5,774 bases of DNA, taken from contig DAICZO010000163.1 in NCBI GenBank assembly GCA_027311125.1, positions 1-5,774 on the forward strand, in the 5' to 3' direction. The position numbers were made by a program, and so were the translations under genes. Under the pieces are notes generated by a model. That model made no database searches, was not told the origin of the DNA, and saw only the letters and a program-made list of their open reading frames with translations. This document shows positions 5,760 to 5,774 of this stretch, in pieces. The stretch is from Acidobacteriaceae bacterium (GTDB lineage Bacteria > Acidobacteriota > Terriglobia > Terriglobales > Acidobacteriaceae). Each line of letters opens with the position of its first letter. Position 1 is the first letter of the stretch.

Positions 5760-5765
5760 TTAATA
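5760..5765 (-). promoter_or_regulatory. Possible -10 box of the methyltransferase gene
   Basis: TATTAA on the minus strand matches TATAAT at four of six bases and would start transcription around 5753, inside the palindrome. Its -35 box would fall outside the window. An alternative reading uses TTGACG (complement of 5752-5757) as -35, but its -10 would overlap the ribosome-binding site, which is less likely. Confidence 0.3.
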
Positions 5766-5774
5766 CCCCGCCCC

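Noticed and set aside
3923..5774. Separate controller (C) protein or Vsr-type nicking endonuclease in the restriction-modification block
   Set aside because: No additional open frame encodes a small helix-turn-helix or Vsr-like protein. The only helix-turn-helix-like segment is the N-terminus of the methyltransferase.
1..5774. CRISPR arrays, tRNA or rRNA genes, insertion sequences
   Set aside because: No regularly spaced repeats, cloverleaf sequence, rRNA core or transposase were seen on either strand.

Overview
This window looks like part of the chromosome of an acidobacterium in the Terriglobia / Granulicella-Terriglobus group. This is inferred, not proven. The 131-residue cupin at the left end resembles, from memory, the manganese cupin hydroxynitrile lyase of Granulicella tundricola. 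The two tRNA synthetase genes are GC-rich, with G- or C-ending codons, as expected for that group.

Left to right, bases 1-210 hold no gene I can assign confidently. Bases 211-606 (+) encode the small cupin, possibly read from a leaderless transcript. It converges on a two-gene synthetase unit on the minus strand, hisS (2525-3922) followed by aspS (654-2477), with 47 bases between them. hisS-aspS is a widely conserved pair. The aspS sequence carries the two residues linked to non-discriminating enzymes, so it may charge both tRNA(Asp) and tRNA(Asn). A perfect 9-bp hairpin carries the aspS stop codon in its loop and separates aspS from the cupin gene.

From about base 3930 to the right edge the composition changes to roughly 45-50% GC in the lines sampled, and the content becomes accessory. 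A compact two-gene restriction-modification system lies here: a 202-residue PD-(D/E)XK nuclease (4028-4636, +) and a 382-residue beta-class DNA methyltransferase (4574-5722, -) with an added N-terminal domain that looks like a winged helix. The genes point at each other and overlap tail to tail by 63 bases in exact codon register. Each TAG stop is a CTA Leu codon of the other gene, and each protein has exactly 20 residues encoded in the overlap.

No separate controller gene is visible. The methyltransferase start is preceded by a perfect 18-bp palindrome, TTGACGTC-TG-GACGTCAA, just downstream of a possible -10 box. The best candidate for something new is an autoregulated system in which the N-terminal domain of the methyltransferase binds this operator, combined with antisense coupling through the overlapping 3' ends. 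The target sequence of the system cannot be read from the DNA.
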